A DNA stretch of 64,000 nt from Caprella mutica (Eukaryota; Arthropoda; Malacostraca; Amphipoda; Caprellidae). The translations under genes and the position numbers were made by a program. The stretch lies in assembly GCA_947561585.1 (NCBI GenBank), contig CANNZV010002512.1, positions 1 to 64,000 on the forward strand, given 5' to 3'. The notes under the pieces are model-generated. The model was not told where the DNA came from and ran no database searches. It saw only the letters and a list, made by a program, of their open reading frames with translations. Positions within the stretch are counted from its first letter, which is position 1; each line of letters begins with the position of its first letter. Shown here piece after piece: positions 46,165 to 57,590 of the stretch.

Positions 46165-49100
46165 CTGATGAAGACAGAGAATTTATTGAAACACTATTCA
46201 CTCATGGAAATTTAACTTACTCTTATTTACTCTCTTTCCTCACTCACCTTTTCCCCACTCACCATTTTTTCCCACTCCCCATTTCCCCACTCACCATTTT
46301 CCCTTCGGCTCTAGCTTCACTGCATTGGTTGATGGCCACATTTGTGTTGTAACCACACCCTCGGTAAACCTGCGCTCCTCCTAGAACTGATGGAACTGAA
46401 AAAAATTGAATATTTTATAATATTAAGCATTATAAGTACATAATTGAAATATATGACTTCAAAAAAATTTACAGGGGTTAGACAAAAGATTCAATGTGTC
46501 TCGGAATGGAATCATAAAGCGTCCTGACTTCTTCAATCTGAATTTTCAGCCACACTTCCATAAAAATCTGCTACAGCTCCTCCAGACGGGAGGATGGAGA
46601 GTATCGATTCCTGTCTCGTCGCTCCAGTATACGCCACAAATGCTCAATTTCATGTGTTTCAGCGCAGTTTCATGCTCTTCATACCAACCAATGATATGGG
46701 CAGTGTGGATCGGAGCATTATTGTCTTGGAAGATGCAGTCACTTTCAGGAAACAGAGTTTGGCACATTGGATGTACCTGATCTCCTAAAATGTACAGGGA
46801 ATTTTTGCTGCTGATCCTGCCATGAGAGGCAACAATTGGACCAAGAGAAATCTACGATATAGCTTCCAAAACTATTAATTAATGAGCCTCCTCCGTGTTT
46901 CACTGTGGGAAGAAGACTCTCCTGGTTGAAAACTTATTTTGGCACACGTAAATTGGCCCTGAAGTTCTGAAAAAGAGTAAATTATTATTACTCGGTTCCA
47001 CTGATCTGGAGACCAGGTTTTGTTTCCCGGTTTTGTTTCTCGATGTTTCGAGAAGAAAGCAGAATTCTCCTCTCCTCCTGATGTCGGCTCTTTCATGGTA
47101 TCCAACTTTATGGAGCTCACAACGAACAGTTTTGGTAGAAACTGAACTGCTTATATGCTGAATTAACGCTGCACAGTGCACACACCTTAGTCGTCATAGT
47201 TCGCCGGATATTCTTCAATATGCAGTTAAATCATCGCCGATCTCTTTCAGAAAGTTTGAAAAGCCGACCAGAGTTGTTTCGATTGTTGAACGGTCTTTCC
47301 CAGTTTTTTTGTATTGTGTCATCGTCATAGAAATGGTAGCTTTCGAAAATCCAAAAGCTCAGTAGTTTCGGTGATCGAAGCTCCTGCCGTGCGAGCTCCG
47401 ATAATTTGCACTTTTTCAAAATAAATTAGGTCACGCATTTTACCTAAATAGTAAATATCAAATAAATTGGAATTCAATTGAAAATATACAATTGTGTAGC
47501 AGGAGCAACCTATTCAGGGAGAATATATACCAAACCAGCAATTATGAATCTCGAATTACTATTGTGAATAAAACCTTATTATTAAGATAAAGTATTAAAA
47601 AGTGCAGTGTTCCAATTAGTTTTGTTAAATTAATAGTTAAAAAAAAAATGCAATAGATTATTTTTTGGTATTGCTATAAATTTTAACACTTCAGGTACCT
47701 ATTAATTTGCAGGCCCTGTGGCGAAATACGACTCCCTCCAATGGATAATAAGGGTTTTTGTGTGTTTTTAATGATGGCTGTCATGAAATACGACACCTTC
47801 CAAATATAAAAATTGTATACGACTCCTCAATCTTAAAATGTGATATTTTAGTGATTGAAAAGAGATGGCTGTCACGAAACACGACTCCTCATGTTATACG
47901 AAACGTAAGACCAACCTAACCTACCTTCAATTGATAAGCAATAAGCCTTTCTATGTATATACCATTCAATTTAAGTACAATTTATTAAACCTTATAATAC
48001 TAAGAAATATCCTTTATTAAACTTTATAATAAAATTAAATATTCTTCGTCAAATGTTTGAAGCAATCACATAAATAAGTTGGCATAGTTTGTCGTAACTA
48101 TGATACAAAAATTGCTATAATATTTATTCTAACTATTATTGAATTCAAATGATTTCATTACTAATACTTGAATGTAAATTAAGAGGAGTTGGATTGTTTT
48201 AAGATTGTCTCTATATAGCTGTCGTGAATAGAGACTCCCCTGAATTTCTCCCCGTAGGAATATTGAAGAGATACGATTAAATTACCATGAGAGGAGTCTT
48301 ATCGAATTTTTGTATTTCAAGGGAGTCGTGTTTCGTGACAGCCATCTCTTTCCAAACACCAAAACATCATATTTTAAGATTGAGGAGTCGGATCGAATTT
48401 TTGTATTTCAAAGGAGTCGTATTTCGCAATTGGGCCTATTTGCATATATGATTCTTCAAAATATCATCTGTATATGTATGTTATACTACGGATATTTTTA
48501 CTCACTTGAGTGTGTTGTTTTGGTGCAGTAGGGTGTGACGAAGCCACTCCTATCGTCACAATCCTCGTAGTAATCGTCCACTGCGTCATGAATGTCGTCA
48601 CTAAAATCTCTGTTGCTGCAATCGTCGTCAGCATTGCATTGAAAACACCGCAGACTTTGGGCTGAAAAAGTAAAACATATTGGTTTGAACATGTTTGGAC
48701 TTGAAAATGTACTTGTTGAAACAAGTTTGAAACTGTTCAGACATGTTTGAAATTGTTGAGACATGTTTTAACTTGTTGAAACAAGTTTGAAACTGTTCAG
48801 ACATGTTTTAACTTATTGAGAAATGTTTTAATTTATTGAGAAATGTTTTAACTTATTGAGACATGTTTTAACTATTTGAGACATGTTTTAACTTGTTGAG
48901 ACATGTTTTAACTATTTGAGACATGTTTTAACTTGTTGAGACATGTTTTAACTTGTTGAAACAAGTTTGAAACTGTTCAGACATGTTTTAACTTATTGAG
49001 AAATGTTTTAATTTATTGAGAAATGTTTTAATTTATTGAGATATGTTTTAACTTGTTGAGACATGTTTTAATTTATTGAGACATGTTTTAACTTGTTGAG

Positions 49101-52100
49101 ACATGTTTTAACTTGTTGAGACATGTTTTAACCTGTATCATTAAAAATATTAACAACAAAGATCGTTGGTTGGGAGACGTGCCATTTGTCCGACGCCCCG
49201 TTACTCCGACGCCCCATTATAGTCCGACGCCCCAATAGTCTGACAGTTACATCTTTCTGTGTTATTTCTAGTTTTATTTTTTGATTAATATAAAAATATG
49301 ATTAAATAGGTATACTCAACTAATTTATTTAATAAAATAATTTTTCATTTCTTTCATTTTTTACATTTTATATTCCTCTTTTACTTTACTTTATTTCTAA
49401 TATTCATTAGTATGATGTAAGCCCTCATTTGATTTCATAATTTAATGAAGTTTGTTGTATCTGCTAGTTTGTTGTACTGCACACTTCATAATTGTTTAAT
49501 GACCTGTCAGGGGGGTTTGGGGAGCGGCATATTACTGTTAAATCAGTAATAAACTACAAAAGTGTCGGACTAATGGGGCGTGAGACTAATGGGGCGTGAG
49601 ACTAATGAATAGTAGTAGTTGGTTGTAGAACTTCATTTTATGATATTACATCAGAATAGCTAATTGTCATAGAAAATTTGGGATAACTTTAACCTTCTGA
49701 AATTAATTGAAATATCTATTTATGAAAATTATAATCAATATTAATTGATATAAATACCCCCAATAATGAATATTACATTTTATATAAAATAAACTTATTA
49801 TTAATACTTTTCAAGTAGATATTATCTTAAATATCTAAAGCAAATTCAAGCATTTATTGTATTTTTTTAACTGAGGAAGAAGTACAAATGCCACTAGTAG
49901 TTAACTGCTGTCTATTTACCTCATTATAAAGGTGTAAAAAGCTGTTAATTAGGTTGGTAAGGTATCTCACCTTGCCTACGTGCATAAACAAATACCAATT
50001 TGCTTCCTTAAAGAGATAAACATAAGAAAACGTCCAATGAGGAAAAATATATGGTATAAAATTAAAGGGACCCTATTTAATATAAATATATTGACTATAG
50101 AATATAGTCTTTATAATAGAAATAATCTGTACTGTTTTTATTAAAGAAAATATAATTATAAGAATGAGGCATCAGACAATTTTCAATCATCGATCACTAG
50201 TTCTTGATTTATAAATAATTTAGATGAATATATATATAGCTGTGATATTTATCAAAAAACACTAATAGTCTATCGTCTTTCGTCGGACATTCAAACTAAA
50301 AATCCTAACGATAAGGTCTTAGAATAGTATATTTTACGATAAAATTCGCCTAATATTTACCGTATTGGACAATAACAGACAATCTGTGGAATTTAATTTT
50401 TCACTGTATTTGACTTCTTGTATAACTTTGCTAAAATTTATTTGATATATGAAATTAAGAACCCGATCAACTTTAACATTTTTAAATAGGCCAGACTTTA
50501 ATGAAAGATATAAATAACAAAGTTTAATTTATATTGTACACCTTGAGTAGAGAATCCGCTTTTTTCTACATTCAATATTGATCCAACATCAAAATGAATA
50601 TAGAGCGAACGTGATAGAAATTTCTTTTCTGATCATAAAAAACACACATTTACCATAAAGATTTAATTGTACCACATGTGGCACACCACGCTGTGAAGGG
50701 TTAAATGATAAATAATTTCAGCAATTGTCTTTTTTCTGGTCGCATTATGGCTGATTGTTATAGCAATAAAAAATAAACAAAAGTTATTTGGCAACCACAA
50801 AACTATTAGTGTATTAGACATATACCATATCTTTTTTATATATAATTATAAATAAGCAAGAGGAAATTTTCTCAAATCACAGATTCCTAATTTCCTATTA
50901 TTTTCAAATCTTACAAATTTGTCGTCGTGTACCCAGACCAATTTTAAAATACCTACAAACATTACAATTAGTAAAGTTTCTCTGTGAAAAATGAGAGAAT
51001 TGTAAACTGCGAATAAATCATTACGGATACATTTTCTTTGACTGTACACAGTGTACTATGTACAAGTACATGCATAATAAGAAGCAACTCCTTCTGTATG
51101 CGTGTGTAGCATAAAATTTGAGATCATTTGTATGAGTGTAAGTGATATGACAGCAGCGACAACACAGTTACATTATAGTGATTAAAGCTCTGAAACAGTA
51201 TTACTGCCTCAGTATTACTGTCTCAGTATTACTGTCTCTGTATTACTGTCTCAGTATTACTGTCTCAGTATTACTGTCTCAGTATTACTGTCTCAGTATT
51301 ACTGTCTCAGTATTACTGTCTCATCACACCATACCCAGAGCGAAAATTTATAATCTGCAGATCGTCTATTATTGTCCATTACAGAAAATAGTAATCGTAT
51401 TTAATCGAAAAAAATCGTATGAATTATACTAGATCATCATGTTTTTTCCTTCGGAATGTCCTACGATAGACTATAATTATCTTAAATAAAGAATAAATTA
51501 CGACTGTATTTTCATGAATCACTTATTGTCATAGATAGATGATCTTTTTATCATCGATTTTATCAATTATAGAAAGCTGACGATGGGCCATTGTAATTTT
51601 TTGACTGGGTTCTTAACACCTATCGACCTGATGAGTTGGCATGTCTCCAGTTCCATGTCTCCAAGTCTCTCCAATATATTTGGTTTAAATGTTCTCACTC
51701 GGTTTGTTTGTACAGAAAAAAGAAAGAAGAACAGGACGCCATTATAGGGTTCATTTTTATCACAGGGATTATTGTACAGTTTTTCCTGAAGAAATTACTG
51801 CAGTACAGTTTAATTCAGTTACACAGTTATAATTGGAAGTATTTACAATGAATATAAATATATAATGAAATATTGTATATCAAATATTATATTGTATATC
51901 AAATATTATATTGTAACATTATTATTAATTTTTGAATATTTTAACGGATAAAATTTATTCCTATTATATTAAATTATAGATATTATATTTTTCTGTAACA
52001 CTGTACCTAGTCATTATTTCTAGATACATTTATCAAATACATTTGCGTGTATCTTTTTTACAGGTATAACTATTCTATTTATAAAAAACACAATGGGTAC

Positions 52101-55100
52101 TTCCTCAATACTTTATGGAAATGTAACTGAACTTCTTTTGCAAATATTAAAATGATTTTGAATACACTGTCTCTTATAACAAGGAAAATATTGCGTCTTA
52201 ATAGACATTTAATTCAATTAATTCTGGTTGAGGAAAAATTGGCAAAAATATTTTTTTTGCTATATTGTATCACCTTGATATTAATACCAATTAAGTAAGA
52301 TAATTTAAAATATGCAAATGGTCTATTATTTATTACGGTAAATATTGATAGTATTTATCGTATAATATCAGACATTATCGTTAGGTTTCTGTTGGAAATG
52401 TCCGACGAAAGACGATAAATAATAGGTGTTTTATTATAAATCACGATTGAATATTTTCGAATCATTTTAGGTCGTATATAAATAATCTTTTTATTATTGA
52501 TTATAATCATTAATTATAAGCAATTTTAATTCCCATATTAAATTATATAAAGCATGCTTTACAATTTAAGTGAAGATAAAACTAAATGAATAACCTTCAC
52601 CTTATCTTACAATGGAATTATGTACACTATTATTTAACTGCTTAATATAACACAAGGCAATGTGTTCTATTAAGATGCTTCTAAATAGAGTAAATTGCCT
52701 TTACCGTTAACAGGGTGAAATTTGCATATGCGAATCAAATACCTGATAACGGTAATATAGAATTATAAACCATTTAGATTTTAATATGGTTATTTAATTT
52801 GTAACTGATAATTGTTACTTTACCCTATATCTTCATTATAATTCATATGGGGATTGTTGCTAAAATTTATATTCTGCTGGAGTAACGAAGTTGGTTTTTA
52901 TAAATAGTTTGACCTTTAATATATGGGTAGTAATTATATTTATATATAGGAGATCTATTCGTATATAAAGTATAAATGGCGATAGGAAAACTGCGTGCAC
53001 CCACGAAGTTGTCTTTCGGACAATTGCCACCTGGACAAATACTACCCGGACAATTGCCACCTGGACAAATACTACCCGGACAATTGCCACCTGGACAAAC
53101 ACTACCCGGACAATTGCCACCTGGACAAATGCTACCCGGACAATTGCCACGCAAACAATTGTCACCCGGTAAATTGCTACCATGACAATTTATATTAGGC
53201 CAATTGCCGCACGGACAATTGTCACCCGGGTAATTGCTACCGGAAAATTGCCACCTTGACAATTTCCGTTTGGCCAATCGCCACCCCAATAATTTCCACC
53301 CGGTTAATGATCCCCCAGAATAATTATCACCCCTATCTATATTATTCAGTAAGGTAGTAGACATTTTGTTATTATCGAACCTGGCCTATCGAATAGTGTA
53401 TGAAGAAATTTGTATTACTATTTTTTAAGTTCAGAATATTAGGGTGGTTCAGTCACGGTGTAAATATAAGTTAGATAAATTATATATTATCTTGGCATTG
53501 CCCGTATTTATTACTTGAAATAAAATGCATTCATGATTCATATTTTTATAACATATTTTTAGTTTTTTTTTATCTCATAGATAGATATAAAATCATAGTT
53601 AATTAAGAAATAAATAAAAGAAATTTAGTCGACTTTACTATTTCACATGACATAAGAAAATTCGATTTAATTTCTGTACAGGGTATGGAGGGTTCTCTAC
53701 TTAAGGAAGCAAATGAAAGTGGATATTAAAATGCAACGGAAAATATAATCAGCAACTTACTGGTATGTATTATTACATAAACAACAATACAAAGCAAAAA
53801 TAATCATTTCATTCAAAATTTAACCCATTTGCATTTGATTGCCGTCTCCTTTCTTAGAATTCTTACCATGCTAGCTGTATAGGGCGTTCTAACTTCTCCA
53901 CACTGTGATGAATTTTTCCACAAGTCATGGCTTCGCGGATGGACCACACCGAAAAGTTCATGGGATTCACTTCCGGGAGCAGGGAGGACACATTTATTTG
54001 AACCAAAACCGGGTGATATGCTCTCTGCACCAGTTCTGATAACATTTGTTGTGTATGACTTGGCACCGTCATGTTGGAATATCCACAAAGTGTCCTCGTC
54101 AAAGTAACTTCAATACGTTCCAACATAGGCTTCATAGTGTATTTAGCATTACATTTGGCGTTAACTTTGGCGTCTTGACTGAAAAAATAAAGGAAAACAT
54201 CCAAACTTTTGAAATGGCGGCCAAGACCATTACGGAAGCAGGTTTCATGGTACGATACTAATTTTTTCATCATAAGGAATATATTTGACATTTCTTCCAG
54301 CTATTCTGTCATTTCTTAGATTATGAGTCAATTCAACTTTGAAGATTTTCTCATCTGACAAAACAATCTCGCCAGCTTAGCCACATTTGAATTTTTCCAT
54401 ATGAAGTTTGCTTCTCGCCAATCTTTTTTTCTTTACAGCTGCTGACAGAACTCGTCTCTTTTCGGAGGACATTTTCAGATGACATTTTCGGGTCTTCGTG
54501 CCATGGGCAAGTCGTCTCATGTTTCTGGGATTATTGTCAGCTGTCTTCGCTAGTAACCTAATCGATCTATTCGTCTTTTTTCCTAATCATCTCTCGAATG
54601 CGTTTAATATTGGTTTAGAGTTTTAGATCGCTGGTAGCATGATAATTTTGAACTGGCTAATTTATTTACAAATAGAAATTATGGTGGGATAATGTAGTGC
54701 CTTGTCTACTCTATAAACTCAATCACTTACTTAGGAACTGTTTTTTCCGAATGTTTTGAAAACTGTTTCCATACTTTCGTCCTACTCTGTATTTCTATTA
54801 TTTATTTTTTACTGGTAATTTTCTTTATAAATTTGATTAAACAAATTTCATACGAAATAAGATGCAATTATTACAGAAGTATGCATAATATATCCTTTCG
54901 TATTAACTATTAATACTATAATAAAAAAGATAATATTTATCATACCATTATAATGCATTACAATTTATTCAATTTACAAAAGAAAAATGTATAAAAAATA
55001 TTCCTAATTTTAAATGTTTATCGTTATAAAATAATTTATTTTAATGGAATTTGGTTATAAAATCCATTTTGGAAAAAGTGGTATATTTTAGATTATCGAA

Positions 55101-55336
55101 ATGCAATACTTTTCTTACATAGAGATAATCTTAATACAACATATTTATCATATATAATAATTACGCGTTTTCTCTATAACACAAAATTCAATTAATTTTA
55201 TAGGTGGTTTAACATCAGCTTCAGTACCAAAGGCAATATCCCTGACTACAAGAATATTAAAAGCCTAACATAATACTAAATATATTAAACTCTCACCTGA
55301 CCCAATGATAGCAAGAACTATAAGTGCAATCTTCAT
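46045..55336 (-). CDS. Ly6/three-finger domain secreted or GPI-anchored protein (Ly6-B), 4 coding exons
   Basis: Coding exons are 55336-55297, 48661-48506, 46395-46295 and 46164-46045, with intron phases 1, 1 and 0, giving about 138 aa. Residues 1-16 are a signal peptide (MKIALIVLAIIGSAQS). The mature chain starts LRCFQC and is unusually acidic in exon 2 (DDD, DDIHDAVDDYYEDCDD). It has ten cysteines, the RGCG motif in exon 3, CTC-DTDGCN in exon 4, and a hydrophobic C-terminus fitting GPI anchoring. Layout and phases match Ly6-A, so the two are tandem-type paralogues separated by the TRPA gene. The likely role is extracellular, as modulator or junction component; the partner is unknown. Intron 1 (6.6 kb) hosts a minisatellite, a microrepeat element and a mariner pseudogene. 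Intron 2 hosts a Tc1 pseudogene and another element. Confidence 0.92.
46295..46395 (-). CDS. Ly6-B exon 3
   Basis: Acceptor TTTTTTTCAG, donor AAAATG|GTGAGT. It encodes IPSVLGGAQVYRGCGYNTN onward to EGKM. Phase 1 to 0, as in Ly6-A. The following intron is only 130 bp. Confidence 0.92.
46472..47440 (-). pseudogene. Tc1-like transposase pseudogene in Ly6-B intron 2
   Basis: In order on the minus strand, with frame breaks: an N-terminal SGRLFKLSERDRR block after the first helix-turn-helix; SSSVSTKTVRCELHKVGY (second HTH); an RSVEPSN-like segment where WSDE is expected; LFPESDCIFQDNNAPIHTA with the second catalytic D changed (QDNN for QDDN); and WYEEHE. A TA plus CAGGGGTTAGACAAAA end is at 46472. 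The catalytic core is lost. Confidence 0.85.
47712..48436. mobile_element. microrepeat-ended element 3 (GAAATACGACTCC words), 8 bp duplication
   Basis: GGCCCTGTGGCGAAATACG mirrors CGTATTTCGCAATTGGGCC. Each arm repeats (C/T)GAAA(T/C)ACGACTCC-type words about four times, along with GATGGCTGTCA. Flanks are AATTTGCA (47704-47711) and TATTTGCA (48437-48444), one mismatch. Non-coding. Confidence 0.8.
48506..48661 (-). CDS. Ly6-B exon 2
   Basis: Acceptor TTACTTTTTCAG, donor CACTCAA|GTGAGT. It encodes AQSLRCFQCNADDDCS onward to TPYCTKTTHS. The 20 bp minisatellite starts only ~22 bp upstream of the acceptor AG. Confidence 0.92.
48683..49135. repeat. 20 bp minisatellite (ACATGTTTTAACTTGTTGAG)
   Basis: About 22 copies, with variants TTGAAACAAGTTTGAAACTG recurring as a block near 48716, 48776 and 48956. 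It lies in Ly6-B intron 1, directly behind the exon 2 acceptor. Confidence 0.95.
49173..49617. mobile_element. microrepeat-ended element 4 (AGTCCGACGCCCC words), perfect 8 bp duplication
   Basis: Begins GGAGACGTGCCATTTGTCC, then three CCGACGCCCC words. The right end holds the same words inverted (ATGGGGCGTGAGACTA). It is flanked by GTTGGTTG at 49165-49172 and 49618-49625. At 445 bp it is the smallest member; the core is AT-rich. Confidence 0.8.
49626..50254. other. unassigned intronic DNA (Ly6-B intron 1)
   Basis: AT-rich, nothing recognised. Confidence 0.35.
50255..52435. repeat. inverted-arm element, TCGTCTTTCGTCGGACA arms
   Basis: 50270-50365 (ATCGTCTTTCGTCGGACATT; CCTAACGATAA) is mirrored at 52330-52425. 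A partial direct copy of the right flank sits at 51452-51590. Ends could not be fixed. The interior includes the 14 bp minisatellite and otherwise unassigned AT-rich DNA. Confidence 0.5.
51199..51322. repeat. 14 bp minisatellite (TATTACTGTCTCAG)
   Basis: About nine copies. Three units make 42 bp, so one frame stays open. Confidence 0.95.
52995..53330. repeat. one-ended array of ~17 bp words (GGACAATTGCCACCC)
   Basis: Starts with four near-perfect ~34 bp double units (GGACAATTGCCACCTGGAC) and decays into single words to 53330. It looks like one terminus of the microrepeat-ended class, but no inverted partner or target duplication was found. Several frames stay open by periodicity. Confidence 0.7.
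53815..54600 (-). pseudogene. mariner-like transposase pseudogene in Ly6-B intron 1
   Basis: Blocks in order with shifts: LARSKLHMEKFKCG; IVLSDEKIFKVELTHN, keeping the first catalytic D; RNDRIAGRNVKYI; QDAKVNAKCNAKYTMKPMLE; then WIFQHDGAKSYTTN, keeping the second D; and a decayed C-terminus with VWSIREAM. These are the mariner/maT-type landmarks. No inverted ends were recognised. Confidence 0.85.
54610..55296. other. unassigned intronic DNA (Ly6-B intron 1)
   Basis: AT-rich, nothing recognised. Confidence 0.35.
55297..55336 (-). CDS. Ly6-B exon 1 (signal peptide)
   Basis: ATG at 55336 opens MKIALIVLAIIGS. Donor GGGTCAG|GTGAGA gives phase 1 and joins exon 2 as GSAQSLRC. Closely parallel to exon 1 of Ly6-A. 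Confidence 0.9.
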
Positions 55337-56189
55337 GATGCAGAACAATATACAATGAACTAACTAGTGGTACATCAGCGCTGTTACTGATCTCAATAGC
55401 ATCAGCACGTAGCAGTTACGACTTCTAGCAGCCTTGACCGATTGCCTGGTCCGTAACTTGATGCCTAGAGTCCGGATAGGAATTGTAAAGGCTAGGATAG
55501 ATACCTACTTTAAACCTAACGGTGATCTATTAAAGCAAACACTTTCGGATAAAAACCTGTACCAATTGTTAGTATCGGTGGAACCAAAGACCATATATCG
55601 CACACGCAAACGGTCAGTGATACTGACCGTTTTTTACCATTTTCTGACCATTTGCATCACCCATCAATCAAGTCGTTGTTATATCCAAACAAATTGATAA
55701 AGATTTATGAAAATTTAACTGTGGATGAAGAAGGTTCAATAAACAAAATGATACTTGAAAGAAAACTGTATCTTCCATTTTTGTTGAAATATGCGAATTT
55801 AAATTTGGGTACACTTTTTTTGTGGGTCACCCTGTATATGATAACTGTATGAACAAGTATATTATATACATTTTATTCGAACTAATTCCTGATTGTTCAA
55901 TTTTATAGTTATAAATCTCAAAAAAATCTTGAATCATGTTTTTTATCAATAAATGTTATCTAGATATCAAATATCCCAATTAAGAACATTTGACTGATGC
56001 ATAAAACTATAAATACTGATCTAATTTCCTATTTCCTATTACTTACGATTATATTCATCATTCTTTAAATGAGTGTGAAATATAAATATACTTCCTCTGA
56101 GACCACAAACGCAGTAAATTCATAGAAGTATTCATCATTCATATTATGGTTTTTATTGTATTCCCTCTAAGATGTTTAAATCTGTATTC
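55337..56189. other. unassigned DNA upstream of Ly6-B
   Basis: Includes a perfect hairpin AAACGGTCAGT/ACTGACCGTTT followed by T at 55609-55637. Open frames here have no recognisable family. Confidence 0.4.
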
Positions 56190-56521
56190 CACATTGTATG
56201 TCACTCTTTGTCTCTTATATATTAATCAGTCTTTCTCTTCTGGCATTTTAAAGAAGACAATTGTTATCGCAATTCATAAATCTGGCTCTGAATCCAAGTT
56301 TGGTCATTATTTATAGAACTGTTTTAACTTGGCCATTGTTGAGCAAGATTTTGACAGGTTTGTTTATAAAAGACTAACAAACTATGTAACTTTTTAGATA
56401 AACTTGCTATTTTATGAGAATGCAGTTTGTATTTAGAGGAACTGTAGAGTGTAGATGATATCATACGCTTTTTAATAACTTGATACTACTGCATGGAGAT
56501 ACTCTATAGTCTATACTATAA

Positions 56522-56864
56522 GACCCTTTCTATTCAAGCAGATAAAATGCCGCGTTTTCATCGCCCGGTTTACGTTTAGGAGTAATGTCACACGATCGTT
56601 TTTGCACAGTGTTTTCACAGCGTTTTTGGCTCTGAGGAAAATAATGTTAAACCCTTTTCATGTGTATCCATGTTACGCGACACTTCTGGAGCGTTGAAAA
56701 CGCTCCAAAAACGCTCGTGTGACATGGCCCTAAATGAACGGAAAGCAAATTTAAAGTCTATACTACCGTTTCTACCGCCTTCTATTCATTTAAGTGTGAT
56801 TGATTGAAAGGGCATAAACTGGGTGGTAAAACGTCGCGTTATATCTGCTATCATAGAATGGGCC
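56522..56864. repeat. PIF/Harbinger-like MITE with TAA duplication, hosting a second MITE
   Basis: GACCCTTTCTATTCAAGCAG mirrors the right end (GGCCCATTCTATGATAGCAG inverted), with TAA on both sides (56519-56521, 56865-56867). It lies inside the LINE pseudogene. Confidence 0.7.
56579..56730. repeat. 152 bp MITE, ATGTCACACGA ends
   Basis: AATGTCACACGATCGTTTTTG mirrors CAAAAACGCTCGTGTGACAT, with GGCCC/GGAGT termini beside TTA and TAA. Internal GCGTTTTTG words repeat. Nested in the MITE at 56522-56864. Confidence 0.75.
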
Positions 56865-57590
56865 TAAGATGTTTATATATGGTATCTGAGGATTACTCAT
56901 TACTTTGTTTGAGAGCTATCTTATAATAATCTAACACAGTGTGTTAGGACTAATGATGTGGTATTCGATGAAGCTGTTATAAATGTTGGTGTCCCTCAAG
57001 GTAGTGTTCTTGGGCCTGTTCTCTTCTTGCTTTATAAATATGTAATTTCTCATACATGTTCAGCCCATTTTACTCTCTTTGCTGATGGTTCCACAATAAC
57101 GTGTACAGAATTTAATTATAATGTATTTCTGGGAAACTATTTCTGTTCTTTCTAAGTTACACGACCGGACTATCAACCACCATTTATTCTCCAATAGTAT
57201 TTCTGATGTGATAACTCCTTCATTGTTGAATGTTAATTGTACTTCTGTAATTTCTTAGCAACGCAGTAAATTTTTTAGATTTGTATATTTGTGTATGATA
57301 AAGATAAATTATATTTCTCTGTTATAGAAATATATAGGGGAGAACCAGGAGCATTCGGACACTTTTGAGGAAAAATGAATAATTCGTAAATTAATTCGCA
57401 TTAAACTATATAAAGATTTCTGTATGTAAATAAATCATTTTACTTCAATTTGTATCAAGACTGTTTTACAGTTTAAACCTTCATTCGAAAGTTATAAGAC
57501 AAAATGTAAGAGAGATTCAAGTGTCCGAATGCTCCTTCCTAGAGGGAGACTTCGGACAAGCTGTGAGGATTATTCGGACGCCATAAAAAT

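Larger units (their letters stand above)
56190..57300 (+). pseudogene. LINE reverse transcriptase pseudogene, interrupted by nested MITEs
   Basis: The plus strand reads INQSFSSGILKKTIVIAIHK, then RFVYKRLTNYV and LLFYENAV before the insertion at 56522-56864. After it come NLTQCVRTNDVVFDEAVIN, GVPQGSVLGPVLFLLY, and FADGSTIT where FADD is expected, so a catalytic aspartate is lost. Order and motifs fit a jockey/CR1-like LINE. Several stops. Confidence 0.85.

Noticed and set aside
35590..49135. Possible CRISPR-like arrays
   Set aside because: Units are contiguous with no unique spacers, and the genome is eukaryotic; these are minisatellites.
52860..53364. Glycine/cysteine-rich frame (PGGNCPG repeats) resembling a cuticle or collagen-like protein
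   Set aside because: It arises from the GGACAATTGCCACCC word array, is open on both strands, and has no signal peptide or exon borders.
55609..55637. Hairpin plus T run resembling an intrinsic terminator
   Set aside because: Not meaningful in a eukaryotic Pol II context; no neighbouring transcript end.
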